A DNA stretch of 59,387 nucleotides from Chloroflexaceae bacterium (GCA_012034075.1 JAAURD010000006.1:1-59387); one strand, 5' to 3'. Counted from the stretch's first letter, positions 1 through 9,394 are shown. The notes: a model not told the origin generated them from the letters alone. Translations and numbers: made by a program.

Positions 1-110
1 TGCAAGCCGCACCTACGACGTTCCGCGCCGCGCGTGCGGTCCGCGTGCGGTCTGCCGCCGGTGGGCGCAGCACGCTGACGCCCCTACAGCCGCACCTACG
101 TCTGATACGG
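1..110. repeat. degenerate dispersed palindromic repeat
   Basis: The segment carries the words GGGCGCAGCACGCTGACGCCCC and CAGCCGCACCTACGT. These resemble the core and right arm of the palindromic elements seen intact at 10440-10571 and 50005-50145. The left boundary lies outside the window and the terminal repeats are not recognisable, so this is probably a decayed copy. Confidence 0.35.
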
Positions 111-156
111 AATCAGTCTATCGCGTATCGATGCTTGCCATGAGGTATCACATCCG

Positions 157-1293
157 CTAAAGGATCAGCAGTTCACGCGTGAAACTGGTCAGGCTGCGAC
201 CGCCATCAGCTGTGATCACCATATCATCTTCGATGCGCACCCCGCCCAGCCCAGGGAGATAGATGCCCGGCTCAATGGTAAAGGTCGTGCCCACCGGCAA
301 CGCTTGCTGGCTGCCATCTGTGAGATAGGGTGCTTCGTGGCACTCTAACCCAAGCCCATGGCCGGTGCGATGCACAAACGCATCAGCATAGCCCCCATCG
401 ATAATGACCTGGCGGACAGCCCGATCAATCTGCTCGCCGGTTACGCCGGGCCGTACTGCGGCCTGTCCAGCGGCATTGGCGCGGCGCACCAGTTCGTAGA
501 TAACACGTGCGGTCTCGCCCGGTTCGGCCAACGCCACCGTGCGGGTTATATCGGAAACGTAGCCACGATAGCGAGCGCCCCCATCCAGCACAATCAGATC
601 ACCATGCTGCAACGGTCGCTTGCTCTGGCCGTGGTGAGGCAGGGCGCTGTTCGGCCCGCTGGCGACAATGCAATCGAAGCTGGGTGCATCGGCACCGGCG
701 GCATTGATCGCCTGGGTCCAGATGGCGCCAAGCTGGCGTTCAGTTATGCCCGGCCGAATCTGCTCAAGCACCTGCTGCAAGGCATGCTCAATGATCTGCA
801 CAGCGGTCTCCATGGCTGCCAGCTCAGCGGCATCTTTCACCATGCGCAGGCGCGCCAGCACACCACTGGCATCGCGGGTCGCAACGCTCCCGCGCAATGC
901 CGAGCCGGCCTGCTCCAGCGCCCGCAGTTCGCTCACGCGCATAGCGGTGTACTCAATGCCAATCAGCGGTGGGCCATCGGGTAGTACACGGTTCAACGCG
1001 GCTAGCAATGCGCCGGTCGGGCCATCGGCATCGTGCCAGCACTCACACTGGACGACCGAGGCCAGGCCGTTCTGTTCCAGCATGCGCTGTGCTCGTTCCT
1101 GCTCCAGCAACGGCAATACCAGCGCCAGCGGTTGCTCGTGCTCGGCTGGCAGCAGCGCCAGCGTCAAGCGTGAACTGATATGAAAATCCAGACCAGTGAG
1201 ATACGCCAGATTAGCCCCTGGCACCAGCGCCAGCATATCCCACTGCTGTTCGTCCATGGCCGCAATAACGCGGCGCCATCGTTCCTGATACAT
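157..1293 (-). CDS. M24 family metallopeptidase (Xaa-Pro aminopeptidase/dipeptidase type)
   Basis: The 378-residue protein is a cytoplasmic metallopeptidase expected to remove or split residues next to proline. Residues 1-130 form a creatinase-like N-terminal domain. The pita-bread catalytic domain follows, with all five metal ligands visible: Asp in LDGGARYRGY, Asp in SDITRT, His in TGHGLGLECHE, Glu in FTIEPGIY and Glu in GVRIEDD. The length suits prolidase/PepQ-like proteins. On the minus strand an AACAAGGAGG sequence lies just before the ATG, which supports this start. The next gene upstream on the same strand, the GT39 protein, is separated by 324 bp of repeat-rich DNA, so the two are probably not one operon. 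Aminopeptidase and dipeptidase cannot be told apart from sequence alone. Confidence 0.9.
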   Translation of the reverse strand: MYQERWRRVIAAMDEQQWDMLALVPGANLAYLTGLDFHISSRLTLALLPAEHEQPLALVLPLLEQERAQRMLEQNGLASVVQCECWHDADGPTGALLAALNRVLPDGPPLIGIEYTAMRVSELRALEQAGSALRGSVATRDASGVLARLRMVKDAAELAAMETAVQIIEHALQQVLEQIRPGITERQLGAIWTQAINAAGADAPSFDCIVASGPNSALPHHGQSKRPLQHGDLIVLDGGARYRGYVSDITRTVALAEPGETARVIYELVRRANAAGQAAVRPGVTGEQIDRAVRQVIIDGGYADAFVHRTGHGLGLECHEAPYLTDGSQQALPVGTTFTIEPGIYLPGLGGVRIEDDMVITADGGRSLTSFTRELLIL

Positions 1294-1352
1294 AACACCT
1301 CCTTGTTACGATACCTGCCACTGCGCCAATATACGTTCTCCTTGTCGCCAGT

Positions 1353-1387
1353 TTGACAATTGATAATGGATAATTGACCATTGTCAA
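1353..1387. repeat. AT-rich inverted repeat (TTGACAAT...ATTGTCAA)
   Basis: TTGACAAT at 1353-1360 is matched by ATTGTCAA at 1380-1387. Between them lies TGATAATGGATAATTGACC. This looks like a small dispersed repeat; a regulatory role is not supported. Confidence 0.6.
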
Positions 1388-1473
1388 TTGATACCTTGCG
1401 CTCCAGCGCTTCAACGCTTGAGCGCGGGCTTCTCGCCCGCATACCACTCATCCCCGGACCTTCTTCCACAAAA

Positions 1474-1514
1474 GGCGAGAGTAGACGATGCCACTGGCAT
1501 CGTCTACTCTCGCC
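1474..1514. repeat. perfect 41-bp palindrome
   Basis: A 20-base arm beginning GGCGAGAGTAGACG is followed by one C and then its exact reverse complement, ending CGTCTACTCTCGCC. Folded as RNA it would give a very stable stem with almost no loop, which is more likely a recent inverted duplication than a normal terminator. It sits about 104 bp downstream of the GT39 stop codon at 1618. Confidence 0.9.
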
Positions 1515-1617
1515 CTCCTTGGACCCAGGGCCGGGGGTGAGGGCCTGCGACCGCCGTTCAGGTGGGGTCGTCCACCGCATGCGGGCGAGATGCTCGCGCT
1601 CCCACGCTGAGATCGCG

Positions 1618-3993
1618 CTACTCCTTCCCACGTGGCAGCATCGTTGCCAGCTGGTAGACATTGGGAAAGGGATGGCAATCATAATAGAGCGCATAACGAG
1701 CCACCACATCGCGCTGGCACGTGATCTGATGTCGCTTCAGATAGGCAGCAAAGAAAGGCGCTGCAACTCCCTCCTCATGAAAGACAAACGCCGTCCGTTG
1801 ACCATTGGCTTGCAAAACACGTGTCTGATTGGCCTGATCATAGGTGACCCGTTGCGGCCCCACAAACGATGATGTTGTCACGTGACCGCCGCTCTCTACC
1901 AGTACTTTCACCCCAGTCCAGTAGGTCATATAGGCATACGCAATATCACGCTGCTGCAATGCCTGGGCAATTTGTGCCTGCGTGCGCAGCTGTTCAAAGC
2001 TCCCAACATGAAACTGGCCCAGCACACTGGCACTATGCAGCAGCAGCAGCAGTATCAGAGTCAGGCTTGCCCAGTATTTACCAGCACGCAGCCGGGCAAT
2101 GCGGCTCACCGCAAACCCAGCCATCAGCGGCAAGGCCAGATAGAGCGGTAGCACATAACGCATAATCACACTGAGCTTGCTCAGCACAAAGAGTGCTATG
2201 GTAATAGCTGCGAGGAGCAGGGGGATCCATGCTCCCAGATGGCGATGGATCAGCGCCTCGTACAGCGTCAGCAACAGCGCCGCCAGTGCGGTTGCGGTCA
2301 GGGCCACCGCCAGCCATGTTGCCACCGGGGCACGTCCCGTTAGTTCGGCAAAACCGAGTAACTCCGGCAAGATGTCGGCCATCAGTGCCTCAACTGAGTC
2401 CAGCCAATTGCTCCGCACGCGCGATTTGCGGATCGTCCAGGATAGCGCATTATCGGTACGTTCTTGCATATACCAGAGCAGCGGCAGCAACCAGATGAGC
2501 AATGGGAGCAGAATCATGCCAGCATAGCCCCACCAGGGCAGGCTGGCCAGCCGGCGCCAGGCCAGCACGACCACCAGCGCACAGGTCAGCCCAATCGATA
2601 CCACCAGCAAACTGGCCCAGGCCGCGAGACCAACGCATAGGCCAATCGCTAGCATCAGAATCCCACTGGTCCGCCGTTTGAGCGGTGGTCCCCACATCAA
2701 ACGAACGGTTGCCCAGAGCATCAGACTGCCCAGCGCCAGCACTTCCAGATAGCCTGGTTGTGGCTTCAAAGTCCATTGCATCGCCATGGTTGATGGCAGC
2801 ACCAGCCAGAGTGCCGCCGCCAGACCGCCCCAGCGGCCAGCCAGATCGCGCCCCAGACCATAGAGTGCCACCACCAGCACCATCGTGAGCGCAAGCGGCA
2901 GCATGACCAGCGTCGTCGCCGAAATGCCCAGACCTGCAAAGAGTGGCGCCACAAGATAGGCCGCCAGTGTCCCAGTCTGCCCAAAGTAAAGCGCATGATC
3001 GCCGCGCAAAATGCCAATCGCAAACAGCCCGACCAGATAATCATCGGCGCCCAGCCAGCGAATAGCCTGAGTGAGCAGCGGCAAGCGCACCAGCAACACC
3101 AGCAGTGCCAGTACCGTTGCCAGCACATAATCAGAACGCTGCCACCGGGAAAAGGCCATGCCCGCATAACCATAACCACTGCGCTGCCAGCATCTACCAA
3201 GCCATGGGATGAACGTTCGCCAGAGCCAGCCAACCAGCCAGATGCACAGCCAGATCAGCGCCCAGCCAAATGGCATTGCCACACTGACCGCCAGCGCCAG
3301 AGTGACCCCGAAACGGTCAAAACGATCCGCACCCAGGGGCAGCAACCAGGCCAGTTGGAGCAGCACCCACAGCGCCAGCAGCAGACCGCGTACACGCATC
3401 GCGAGCACGCTGCGCCAGAGCAGCAACTGGAGCAAGCCCAACTGGGCAATGATCACCAGCAGGGTGACGCTCCACCAGGGTATGCCCGCTTCCAGCATCC
3501 GCACTGTCACGCCGGATAAGACGACCCCCAGTGTGCGCCGGTCGCCGTCGGTTTGATACGGCGGGGCGCTCAGTGAAATCGTCGCTGGTTGGGCCGAAAA
3601 GGAATCGTTGATGAGAAAGGCGTATTGGCGTGGTTGCGCAGCAACCGCAAAGATCATCGGATGAGCGTCGCTCTGCACCGTCACAAGCATCGGTGTGGCA
3701 TCAGTACGCCCGGTCTGCAAGCGTAACCAGAGCTGTTTGCGGCTGATGCTTCCAAGCGCAGGCAGGGTCAGGCTGGCTTCGGGACGCGTCCAGCGAAACA
3801 GGTGTCCATCATTGTCCTGTTCCAGCACACGCAGACCCTCGGCCCAATCGTCAGAATCGGCCAGGGGCAGCGTCACCTGGCGCACGGTGGGCATCTGCCA
3901 GGCAAACAGCAAGGCCAGACCCAGTACCGCCAGCAAGGGCGGCAACCAGAGCCAGATATATCGGTCGGAGAACGTTGGCCGGGGAGGTTGCAC
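1618..3993 (-). CDS. GT39/ArnT-like membrane glycosyltransferase
   Basis: The 791-residue protein is polytopic. It has one N-terminal membrane segment (about residues 13-30), an extracytoplasmic domain (about 35-170), and then about ten further hydrophobic segments. The acidic loop motif WLGADDYLVG (around residue 315) has the paired Asp-Asp typical of the first loop of the ArnT/PMT (GT-C) fold. Such enzymes transfer sugar from a polyprenyl-phosphate donor outside the membrane to protein or lipid. The soluble domain before the catalytic core is unusual for the plain ArnT layout. The start used is a GTG. The substrate is unknown. Confidence 0.8.
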   Translation of the reverse strand: MQPPRPTFSDRYIWLWLPPLLAVLGLALLFAWQMPTVRQVTLPLADSDDWAEGLRVLEQDNDGHLFRWTRPEASLTLPALGSISRKQLWLRLQTGRTDATPMLVTVQSDAHPMIFAVAAQPRQYAFLINDSFSAQPATISLSAPPYQTDGDRRTLGVVLSGVTVRMLEAGIPWWSVTLLVIIAQLGLLQLLLWRSVLAMRVRGLLLALWVLLQLAWLLPLGADRFDRFGVTLALAVSVAMPFGWALIWLCIWLVGWLWRTFIPWLGRCWQRSGYGYAGMAFSRWQRSDYVLATVLALLVLLVRLPLLTQAIRWLGADDYLVGLFAIGILRGDHALYFGQTGTLAAYLVAPLFAGLGISATTLVMLPLALTMVLVVALYGLGRDLAGRWGGLAAALWLVLPSTMAMQWTLKPQPGYLEVLALGSLMLWATVRLMWGPPLKRRTSGILMLAIGLCVGLAAWASLLVVSIGLTCALVVVLAWRRLASLPWWGYAGMILLPLLIWLLPLLWYMQERTDNALSWTIRKSRVRSNWLDSVEALMADILPELLGFAELTGRAPVATWLAVALTATALAALLLTLYEALIHRHLGAWIPLLLAAITIALFVLSKLSVIMRYVLPLYLALPLMAGFAVSRIARLRAGKYWASLTLILLLLLHSASVLGQFHVGSFEQLRTQAQIAQALQQRDIAYAYMTYWTGVKVLVESGGHVTTSSFVGPQRVTYDQANQTRVLQANGQRTAFVFHEEGVAAPFFAAYLKRHQITCQRDVVARYALYYDCHPFPNVYQLATMLPRGKE

Positions 3994-4028
3994 CGATCAG
4001 ATATCCGTAGGGTTAGGCGTTTGCACCA

Positions 4029-4517
4029 CTATAACAGTACATAAGACCATCCCACCGGCTGATTATCTTCATAGGGCATCACCCCAAAAAACTGGCGTGA
4101 GTCTTGCTGAAAGACGAGTGGTAAAAAATGGCGGTCACCCGGCCAGAGATTCAGATCATAGAGGCGATCAAGCGCGACCCATTCGAGGCTACCCTCCGGG
4201 TTGTGGCTCGGCGGCGTGCCCTGCCAGCGGTCAATCCGAAAGATAAAGGCCATCCAGTTGTCACCGGGCTTGCCAAAGCCCGGCCAGTTGATCGTACCAC
4301 GCATGGTCATCTGAAGCACCTCAATATGGGCCTCCTCAGAGAGTTCGCGTTGCATACCACTGGCAATATCCTCGTGCGAATCGAGTTTGCCGCCCAGACC
4401 ATTATATTTGCCATAATGAATGTCGTCTGGTCGCGTATTCCGATGGAGCATCAAGACTGACTGAGCATCAGCCGACATCACATACCCAAGCGTTGCTACA
4501 ATTGGGGTATAGGGCAT
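4029..4517 (-). CDS. Nudix hydrolase, 8-oxo-dGTP/2-OH-dATP diphosphatase-like
   Basis: The protein has about 162 residues. The Nudix box is clear: GGKLDSHEDIASGMQRELSEEAH keeps the G-x5-E-x7-REL-x-EE pattern, although Ala-His replaces the usual final Gly. The preceding words YNGLGGKLD are typical of MutT relatives that hydrolyse oxidised purine nucleotides. I chose the ATG at 4517 because an AAGGAG sequence on the minus strand lies 10 nt before it; a GTG four codons upstream would sit on that ribosome site. A second Nudix gene lies directly upstream on the same strand, 15 bp from the ribosome-site region, so the pair is probably co-transcribed. Confidence 0.85.
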   Translation of the reverse strand: MPYTPIVATLGYVMSADAQSVLMLHRNTRPDDIHYGKYNGLGGKLDSHEDIASGMQRELSEEAHIEVLQMTMRGTINWPGFGKPGDNWMAFIFRIDRWQGTPPSHNPEGSLEWVALDRLYDLNLWPGDRHFLPLVFQQDSRQFFGVMPYEDNQPVGWSYVLL

Positions 4518-4532
4518 GGTTCGTATCACTCC

Positions 4533-5048
4533 TTACCACTGTTCCAACAGCCCGCGAGCACCACGCTGATATTCAGCAATACGCAGACAGCTCCCCTGAT
4601 CCACACCAGCCGGCAGCGCATGCAGCGGTACCAGACGAGCATCGGCAATTTCCAGGCTGCCTGCTGGTGGTTGCGGCGGGTTCAGCGGTGTTGCGGTAAA
4701 CACAGCAATATGGTTGCTAAAGCCGGCGCGAAAGTTGTGAAAGATACCGTGCAAATGTTCGATGCGAATCGTGCAACCGGTCTCTTCCCATACCTCACGA
4801 CAGGCGGCATCAACCAGAGTTTCACGTTTATTGACGGCACCGCCAGGTAACGACCATGGGCAGAGGCCAGCACGATGACGCACCAGCAGCACATGCTCTT
4901 CGGTGATGACCAGCGTGCGTACACCAAGTTCGGTCGGGTGCGATACGCGGCGCAGCACACTGCGCCCGGCAACACCCAGAATATAGAGCAACGTGCGTGC
5001 CTGATCCAGCAGATTGGTCGGCGGTTGTTGTTGCGAAGAGGTTATCAT
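4533..5048 (-). CDS. Nudix hydrolase
   Basis: The 171-residue Nudix protein has the box GGAVNKRETLVDAACREVWEETGC, with every consensus residue (Gly, Glu, Arg-Glu, Glu-Glu, Gly) present. The preceding HRAGLCPWSLPGG is typical of broad NUDIX enzymes. The substrate cannot be assigned. It is followed on the same strand by the MutT-like gene ending at 4029, and it lies about 80 bp downstream of purF, so a nucleotide-related role is plausible but not shown. An in-frame GTG at 5066 is an alternative start. Confidence 0.85.
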   Translation of the reverse strand: MITSSQQQPPTNLLDQARTLLYILGVAGRSVLRRVSHPTELGVRTLVITEEHVLLVRHRAGLCPWSLPGGAVNKRETLVDAACREVWEETGCTIRIEHLHGIFHNFRAGFSNHIAVFTATPLNPPQPPAGSLEIADARLVPLHALPAGVDQGSCLRIAEYQRGARGLLEQW

Positions 5049-5127
5049 AGGAGCTAACTCTAGCACAGGTTGGTACGTTCTGCAACTCCGTGCTCAACGT
5101 TCACTGCTCAGCCCTGGTTTGTATCGG

Positions 5128-6621
5128 CTAGCTTCCCCAGGACGCCTCAAAGATCAGTTTTTCGCGGTCATCCCGGAACAACCACTCTGGAATAGTCAGG
5201 GGATAATCACCAGAGAAGCACGCCGAACAGTGACCCCGCCTTTCATCCTTGATGCCTTCGCGCACGGCTTGCAACATCCCTTCGTGGCTAAGGTAGTGCA
5301 GACTGTCGGCACCAATCTTCTGCCGAATCTGCTCAACATCCATGTTGTGTGCAATCAGTTCATTATGGGTTGCCATATCAACGCCCATAAAGCAGGGATG
5401 ACGCACCGGTGGCGAGGAGACGCGCATATGCACTTCAGCGGCACCACCGTCACGTAACAGCTGGACCAACGGACCGGCGGTATTTCCACGGACAATCGAG
5501 TCATCCACCATAACGACACGCTGTCCTTGCAGATTGGCTGTCAGCGGGTTATATTTCAGATTCACGCCCAACTGGCGCAGATGATCATTTGGTTGAATAA
5601 ACGTGCGACCAATATAACGGTTTTTGGTCAATCCTTCGGTATAGGGGAAGCCAGACTCACGACTATAGCCAATGGCCGCCGGAATAGCCGAGTCTGGCAC
5701 ACCGACAACAATATCCGCATCGGCAGGGGCTTCACGCGCCAGTTGCTGGCCCAGGCGCTGTCGCACTGTATGCACCACTTGATCTTCCAGCCAGCTATCT
5801 GGGCGGGCAAAGTAGACATACTCAAAGACACACAGGGCATTTCGCCGTGATGTGTGGCCCACTATCGATGTGATACCCTGGCGATCCAGGCGAATAATTT
5901 CCCCTGGTCGTACTTCACGTAGGTACCGTGCGCCAATCGTCAACAACGCGCAAGACTCAGAGGCGACCACATGTCCACCGTCAAGTTCACCCAGGCAGAG
6001 CGGACGCAAACCCAACGGATCACGCACGGCATAGATGGCATCACGGGTTAAAATCGTCAGTGAATAGGCGCCATGAGCCAGTTTCATAAAAGCACGAATA
6101 CGATGAATCCAGGGATCATCTTCATGATGACCATTGGATGGCCCATGATCACCCGTCCAGACTTCTGGAGGTGCGGCAAGCATCTGCACAATAATTTCGC
6201 TGTCTGTCGTGGTGTACAGACCAACCCCACGCTCCAACAACATCTGGCGCAATTCCAATGCATTGGTCAAGTTGCCATTATGCGCAATGCCTAGCGGACC
6301 ATCAATCGTCTCTATCAGATACGGTTGGGCGTTGCGGACATGCGATGATCCGGTGGTTGAATACCGATTATGACCGATGGCAAGATGGCCTTTGAGCGGG
6401 CGCAAGTTATCTTCGTGAAACACCTGGGCCACCAGACCCATACCGCGATAGGTATAAGCGGCTTTGCCATCGCTCGAGGCAATGCCAGCACTCTCCTGTC
6501 CACGATGTTGCAGGGCATACAGACCAAAAAAGGTCAGGCGTGCAACATCCATCCCCGGTGTATAAATCCCAAACACGCCACAGGCCTCTCGTACCTCTTC
6601 CGAAGGACCACGAAGGTTCAT
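5128..6621 (-). CDS. purF: amidophosphoribosyltransferase
   Basis: PurF makes 5-phosphoribosylamine from PRPP and glutamine, the first committed step of purine synthesis. The 497-residue protein has a short propeptide followed by the N-terminal nucleophile Cys14 (EACGVFGIY). A glutaminase domain follows (about residues 14-240, including HNGNLTNA), then a phosphoribosyltransferase domain with the PRPP loop VVMVDDSIVRGNT. Four cysteines, in LCVFEYVYF, HPCFMG and CSACF, match the B. subtilis-type iron-sulfur form that is matured by propeptide cleavage. It is not in a pur cluster here; the two Nudix genes are downstream. Confidence 0.97.
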   Translation of the reverse strand: MNLRGPSEEVREACGVFGIYTPGMDVARLTFFGLYALQHRGQESAGIASSDGKAAYTYRGMGLVAQVFHEDNLRPLKGHLAIGHNRYSTTGSSHVRNAQPYLIETIDGPLGIAHNGNLTNALELRQMLLERGVGLYTTTDSEIIVQMLAAPPEVWTGDHGPSNGHHEDDPWIHRIRAFMKLAHGAYSLTILTRDAIYAVRDPLGLRPLCLGELDGGHVVASESCALLTIGARYLREVRPGEIIRLDRQGITSIVGHTSRRNALCVFEYVYFARPDSWLEDQVVHTVRQRLGQQLAREAPADADIVVGVPDSAIPAAIGYSRESGFPYTEGLTKNRYIGRTFIQPNDHLRQLGVNLKYNPLTANLQGQRVVMVDDSIVRGNTAGPLVQLLRDGGAAEVHMRVSSPPVRHPCFMGVDMATHNELIAHNMDVEQIRQKIGADSLHYLSHEGMLQAVREGIKDERRGHCSACFSGDYPLTIPEWLFRDDREKLIFEASWGS

Positions 6622-6984
6622 GTGATTCTCCTCATCTGCTGTGCTATCGTTTCTTCCCAGACTGATCGTTCCCTGTGCTCTGAAAATAAAATGAGCCTCT
6701 CGTATACGGTTGATCGAGAGGAATTGAGTCGTTATCAGCTTGCCACCATCAAGCGATACGTCTTACCTGTCAGCCAGACGGGCTGGTACCAAGGGTGTTA
6801 TCATGGTTATACTATTACGTTGAAGTTCAAACTCTACCAGCCAGGCAAACCTAGAATGAAGTAAGGAAATGTTGTGTCTCTTGCATGTATTGCACTCACT
6901 TGTTATCATACCATAAAGAGACGAGACCTGCACTTGCTCGCAGGTACATACGGGTTGCATGAGCTAACCGAAAGGAGTAGAACG
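6622..6984. other. divergent intergenic region between purF and a small membrane protein gene
   Basis: The 363-bp region must hold the purF promoter (minus strand) and the promoter of the 6985 gene (plus strand), but no strong -35/-10 pair stands out. A short open frame starting at ATG 6691 has no family resemblance and I do not call it. No recognisable purine riboswitch core was found by eye. Confidence 0.4.
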
Positions 6985-7230
6985 ATGCAAAGGAAACGGT
7001 GGGAAGAGCTTTCGACGAAACAAAAGGGATTTATCCTGTTGTTGGGTGTCGTCCAGGTAACACTCTTGCTCGCAGCGTTGGCGGATCTTCGTAAACGACC
7101 ATCGAGCCAGATCAAGGGGAGCAAACGGCTATGGAACCTGGTTGTCTTTATTAACTTTGTGGGCCCGCTGGCTTATTTTCTGTTCGGGCGCAAAAAATCA
7201 TCAAATGATGCCCTGAAACTCCCAGCATAA
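6985..7230 (+). CDS. small PLDc_N-domain membrane protein
   Basis: The 81-residue protein has two hydrophobic segments (about residues 14-32 and 48-66). The second contains the NLVVFINFVGPLAYFLFGRK signature of the phospholipase D N-terminal-like domain (PLDc_N). Such short stand-alone proteins are common in Gram-positive bacteria and Chloroflexota; their function is unknown and they lack any phospholipase active site. The start is set by AAAGGAG 9 nt upstream of ATG 6985. Earlier in-frame starts have no ribosome site. Confidence 0.8.
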   Translation: MQRKRWEELSTKQKGFILLLGVVQVTLLLAALADLRKRPSSQIKGSKRLWNLVVFINFVGPLAYFLFGRKKSSNDALKLPA

Positions 7231-7291
7231 TACTGTTTGCGATCACTGTTCATTCCAGCCGGGGCGGCCTGTCAACAGGAGAGGACTGGCC

Positions 7292-8428
7292 ATGCGCATT
7301 GGCATTGATGCCCGTTTGAATGCCTATCGGTATGGCGGCATACCGCAGTATACCTACCAACTTAGTGCTGCACTGGTCGAGCAGTCCAGTAGCGACCAGT
7401 TTGTGCTGCTGCAACATTGGCGCCAGCGCAAACCACTGCTGCCCATGGCGCAGGTACAACGGGCCACCCTGGTTACTCCGCCACACCATCGCCTGGAGCG
7501 TTACAGCCTGGCGCTTGAGGTGTGGCCGCGACAGCTTGATCTCTTGCATTGCCCAGATATGGTGGTACCACGGCTCTGTCCATGCCCAACCGTAGTTACG
7601 ATCCATGATCTGGCCTTTGTCCGTTACCCATACATTCTGGATCAGGCAGCGCAACGCTACTATCACCAGGTCTTTGAGTCAATCTGGCGTGCCAGTGCGG
7701 TGATTGCTGTTTCCGAAGCCACGCGCCGTGATATTGTGCATGTTCTGGGCCGGCCGGCTGCACAGATCGATGTGGTTTATGAAGCAGCGGCACCGTCCTT
7801 TCGGCCACTTAGCCTACCGGATGGGGATACACGGAGTTTCGCTTCGGGCCTGGCGCGTGGTCGGGCATATACGCTCACTTCTGGGGAATTTGTACTATTT
7901 GTGAGCACGCTGGAGCCACGCAAAAACATACCAACACTGCTGCAGGCGGTGCATATCTGCTGTAAGCGCCCGGCTAACCCGCCCTATCGGCTAGTGCTGG
8001 CTGGCGCACGCGGCTGGCACGACGATGGCATCTTCAAACTGGTTCATCGTCTAGGATTAGATGATGTCGTTGTTTTTCTGGGCGGCGTTGATCAAGAAAC
8101 GCTGCTGTGGCTCTATAACGCCTGTCGTGTGTATGTCAACCCGTCACTGTATGAGGGCTTTGGCCTGCCAGTGCTTGAGGCGATGGCCTGTGGTGCGCCC
8201 TCGCTGGTTTCGCACACGTCAAGCCTGCCCGAAGTTGCGGGCAGCGCAGCGGTGCTGTTAGCGCCTCTCGATACCGTTGCCTGGGCCGACGCTTTAGAAC
8301 ATATCTGGCATAATGCCGATGAACGTGCATCACGCCGACAACAGGGTCTGGTACAGGCTGCTCGGTTTTCGTGGCAACAGGCTGCACGGGAAACGCTCGC
8401 CATTTATCGTCGACTAGTGCTACAATAG
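7292..8428 (+). CDS. GT4-type glycosyltransferase
   Basis: The 378-residue protein is a retaining GT-B glycosyltransferase. The N-terminal domain opens with MRIGIDARLNAYRYGGIPQY, the usual GG loop near the start. The C-terminal domain has the donor-binding region LEPRKNIPTLLQA and the E-x7-E element in NPSLYEGFGLPVLEAMACG. It likely adds sugar from a nucleotide-sugar to a lipid or polysaccharide on the cytoplasmic side. AGGAGAGG lies upstream of the ATG. The gene stands alone, with the Rpn-like gene promoter at its 3' end. Confidence 0.88.
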   Translation: MRIGIDARLNAYRYGGIPQYTYQLSAALVEQSSSDQFVLLQHWRQRKPLLPMAQVQRATLVTPPHHRLERYSLALEVWPRQLDLLHCPDMVVPRLCPCPTVVTIHDLAFVRYPYILDQAAQRYYHQVFESIWRASAVIAVSEATRRDIVHVLGRPAAQIDVVYEAAAPSFRPLSLPDGDTRSFASGLARGRAYTLTSGEFVLFVSTLEPRKNIPTLLQAVHICCKRPANPPYRLVLAGARGWHDDGIFKLVHRLGLDDVVVFLGGVDQETLLWLYNACRVYVNPSLYEGFGLPVLEAMACGAPSLVSHTSSLPEVAGSAAVLLAPLDTVAWADALEHIWHNADERASRRQQGLVQAARFSWQQAARETLAIYRRLVLQ

Positions 8429-8453
8429 CTTCACCGCACTGCAAAGGGCAGTG
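8421..8453 (+). promoter_or_regulatory. promoter -10 and leader hairpin of the Rpn-like gene
   Basis: TACAAT at 8421-8426 lies inside the last codons and stop region of the glycosyltransferase gene. A leader hairpin CACTGC/GCAGTG (8437-8453) comes next, then AAGGAGG 5 nt before ATG 8473. The same block recurs at 9400-9451, and its -10 word recurs at 10906-10911. Confidence 0.65.
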
Positions 8454-8472
8454 TGCAACGCAAGGAGGATGT

Positions 8473-9388
8473 ATGCCACAGCCGGCAGATATTGGCAGCA
8501 AACGCTTGATTGGTCTCGACCCGGAGCGGTGGGCCCGCTGGATTACGGGACAGAGCGACATTGATGTTGAACGAGTATTGGGCGCGAATGAGTTTCAATG
8601 GGTGGCACGTGCACCGATGTGATCATTCAGGCCAGCTTACCCACGATCGGTCCGTTTCTGGTCCTGTTTGATATTCAGCTACGGCACACCCCTCGCATGC
8701 CCCGGCGCGTGCAGGCGTATGCTGGTCTCGCTGAGGAGAAGTATGATCGGCCGGTCTTTGCGGTAGTGCTGCTCCTGCTCAATCCCGGACCGCAAACGGT
8801 CATCTCGGATCGCTACGAGGAGACGTTCCTGGGGATGCATGCACGGCGGGATTTCCTTGTCATCAAGGCCTGGGAGCTGGATGTCAGTCTGGTCTTTGAA
8901 GAGGGATTGCTGGTACTGCTGCCGTTTGTGCCGTTAATGCGCGGGGGCGATAACGAAGTGGCAATTCGGCGGGCGCTGCAACTGCTCCGCGATCATCCGC
9001 AGCTGCTTGATCTTGAGCCGCTGCTGGCGTTTTTTGCCAGTTATGTATTACCTATAAAACGTATCGAACGTCAGATGGGGCAGAGTGGGATATGGCAATC
9101 ATTCGAGAATCACCCTGGTATCAGCAAATCCATGAGGAAGGGTATATCGAGGGGCTCATTATAGGAAAAGTCGAAGGGAAAGCTGAAGGGAAAGCTGAAG
9201 GGAAAGCTGAAGGGAAAATCGAACTGTTGCAACGGGGGTTAGAACTACGCTTTGGATCGGTCCCAAGCGACCTGGTGCAGCAACTGGATGCGCTGATTGC
9301 GGCTATGATGCAGGCGCCAACGCTGGAATCGTTTGCAACCCAGCTTCCGAATGGGCACAGCACATCCAATGGGGCAATGTCGCCCTGA
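8473..9388 (+). pseudogene. Rpn-like putative nuclease/transposase-related protein, two frameshifts
   Basis: Read across two one-base deletions, the product runs MPQPADIGSKRLIGLDPERW... (frame 1), DVIIQASLPTIG... (frame 2) and MAIIRESPWYQQIHEEG... (frame 3). This is the organisation of the Rpn/PD-(D/E)XK-like family that is abundant in Chloroflexota and filamentous cyanobacteria: a nuclease-like core of about 200 residues, a GKAE-rich linker and a short helical tail. The first shift is near 8612 (a missing C would restore ARATDV). The second is near 9087; the duplicate copy at 10573-10585 has GAGGTGGGAT where this one has GAGTGGGAT. Both could be sequencing errors, in which case the gene is intact. 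Its role is uncertain; relatives promote recombination. Confidence 0.75.
9164..9223 (+). repeat. 12-bp coding tandem repeat (GKAE linker)
   Basis: Five units of about 12 nt (consensus GGGAAAGCTGAA) encode GKVE-GKAE-GKAE-GKAE-GKIE. The second gene copy (about 10660-10700) has fewer units and a one-base loss, so the tract is variable in length. Confidence 0.9.
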
Positions 9389-9394
9389 TCCAGC

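Larger units (their letters stand above)
1294..1617. other. repeat-rich intergenic region
   Basis: No gene is seen here. The stretch holds an inverted repeat at 1353-1387, a perfect 41-bp palindrome at 1474-1514, and GC-rich words of the type GCGGGCGAGATGCTCGCGCTCC that look like dispersed low-complexity repeats. It separates two genes that both read leftwards. Confidence 0.6.

Noticed and set aside
6691..6864. A 57-codon open frame upstream of the PLDc_N gene
   Set aside because: No ribosome site and no family resemblance.
9164..9223. CRISPR-like array
   Set aside because: The repeat unit is 12 bp without spacers and is in frame within a coding sequence.
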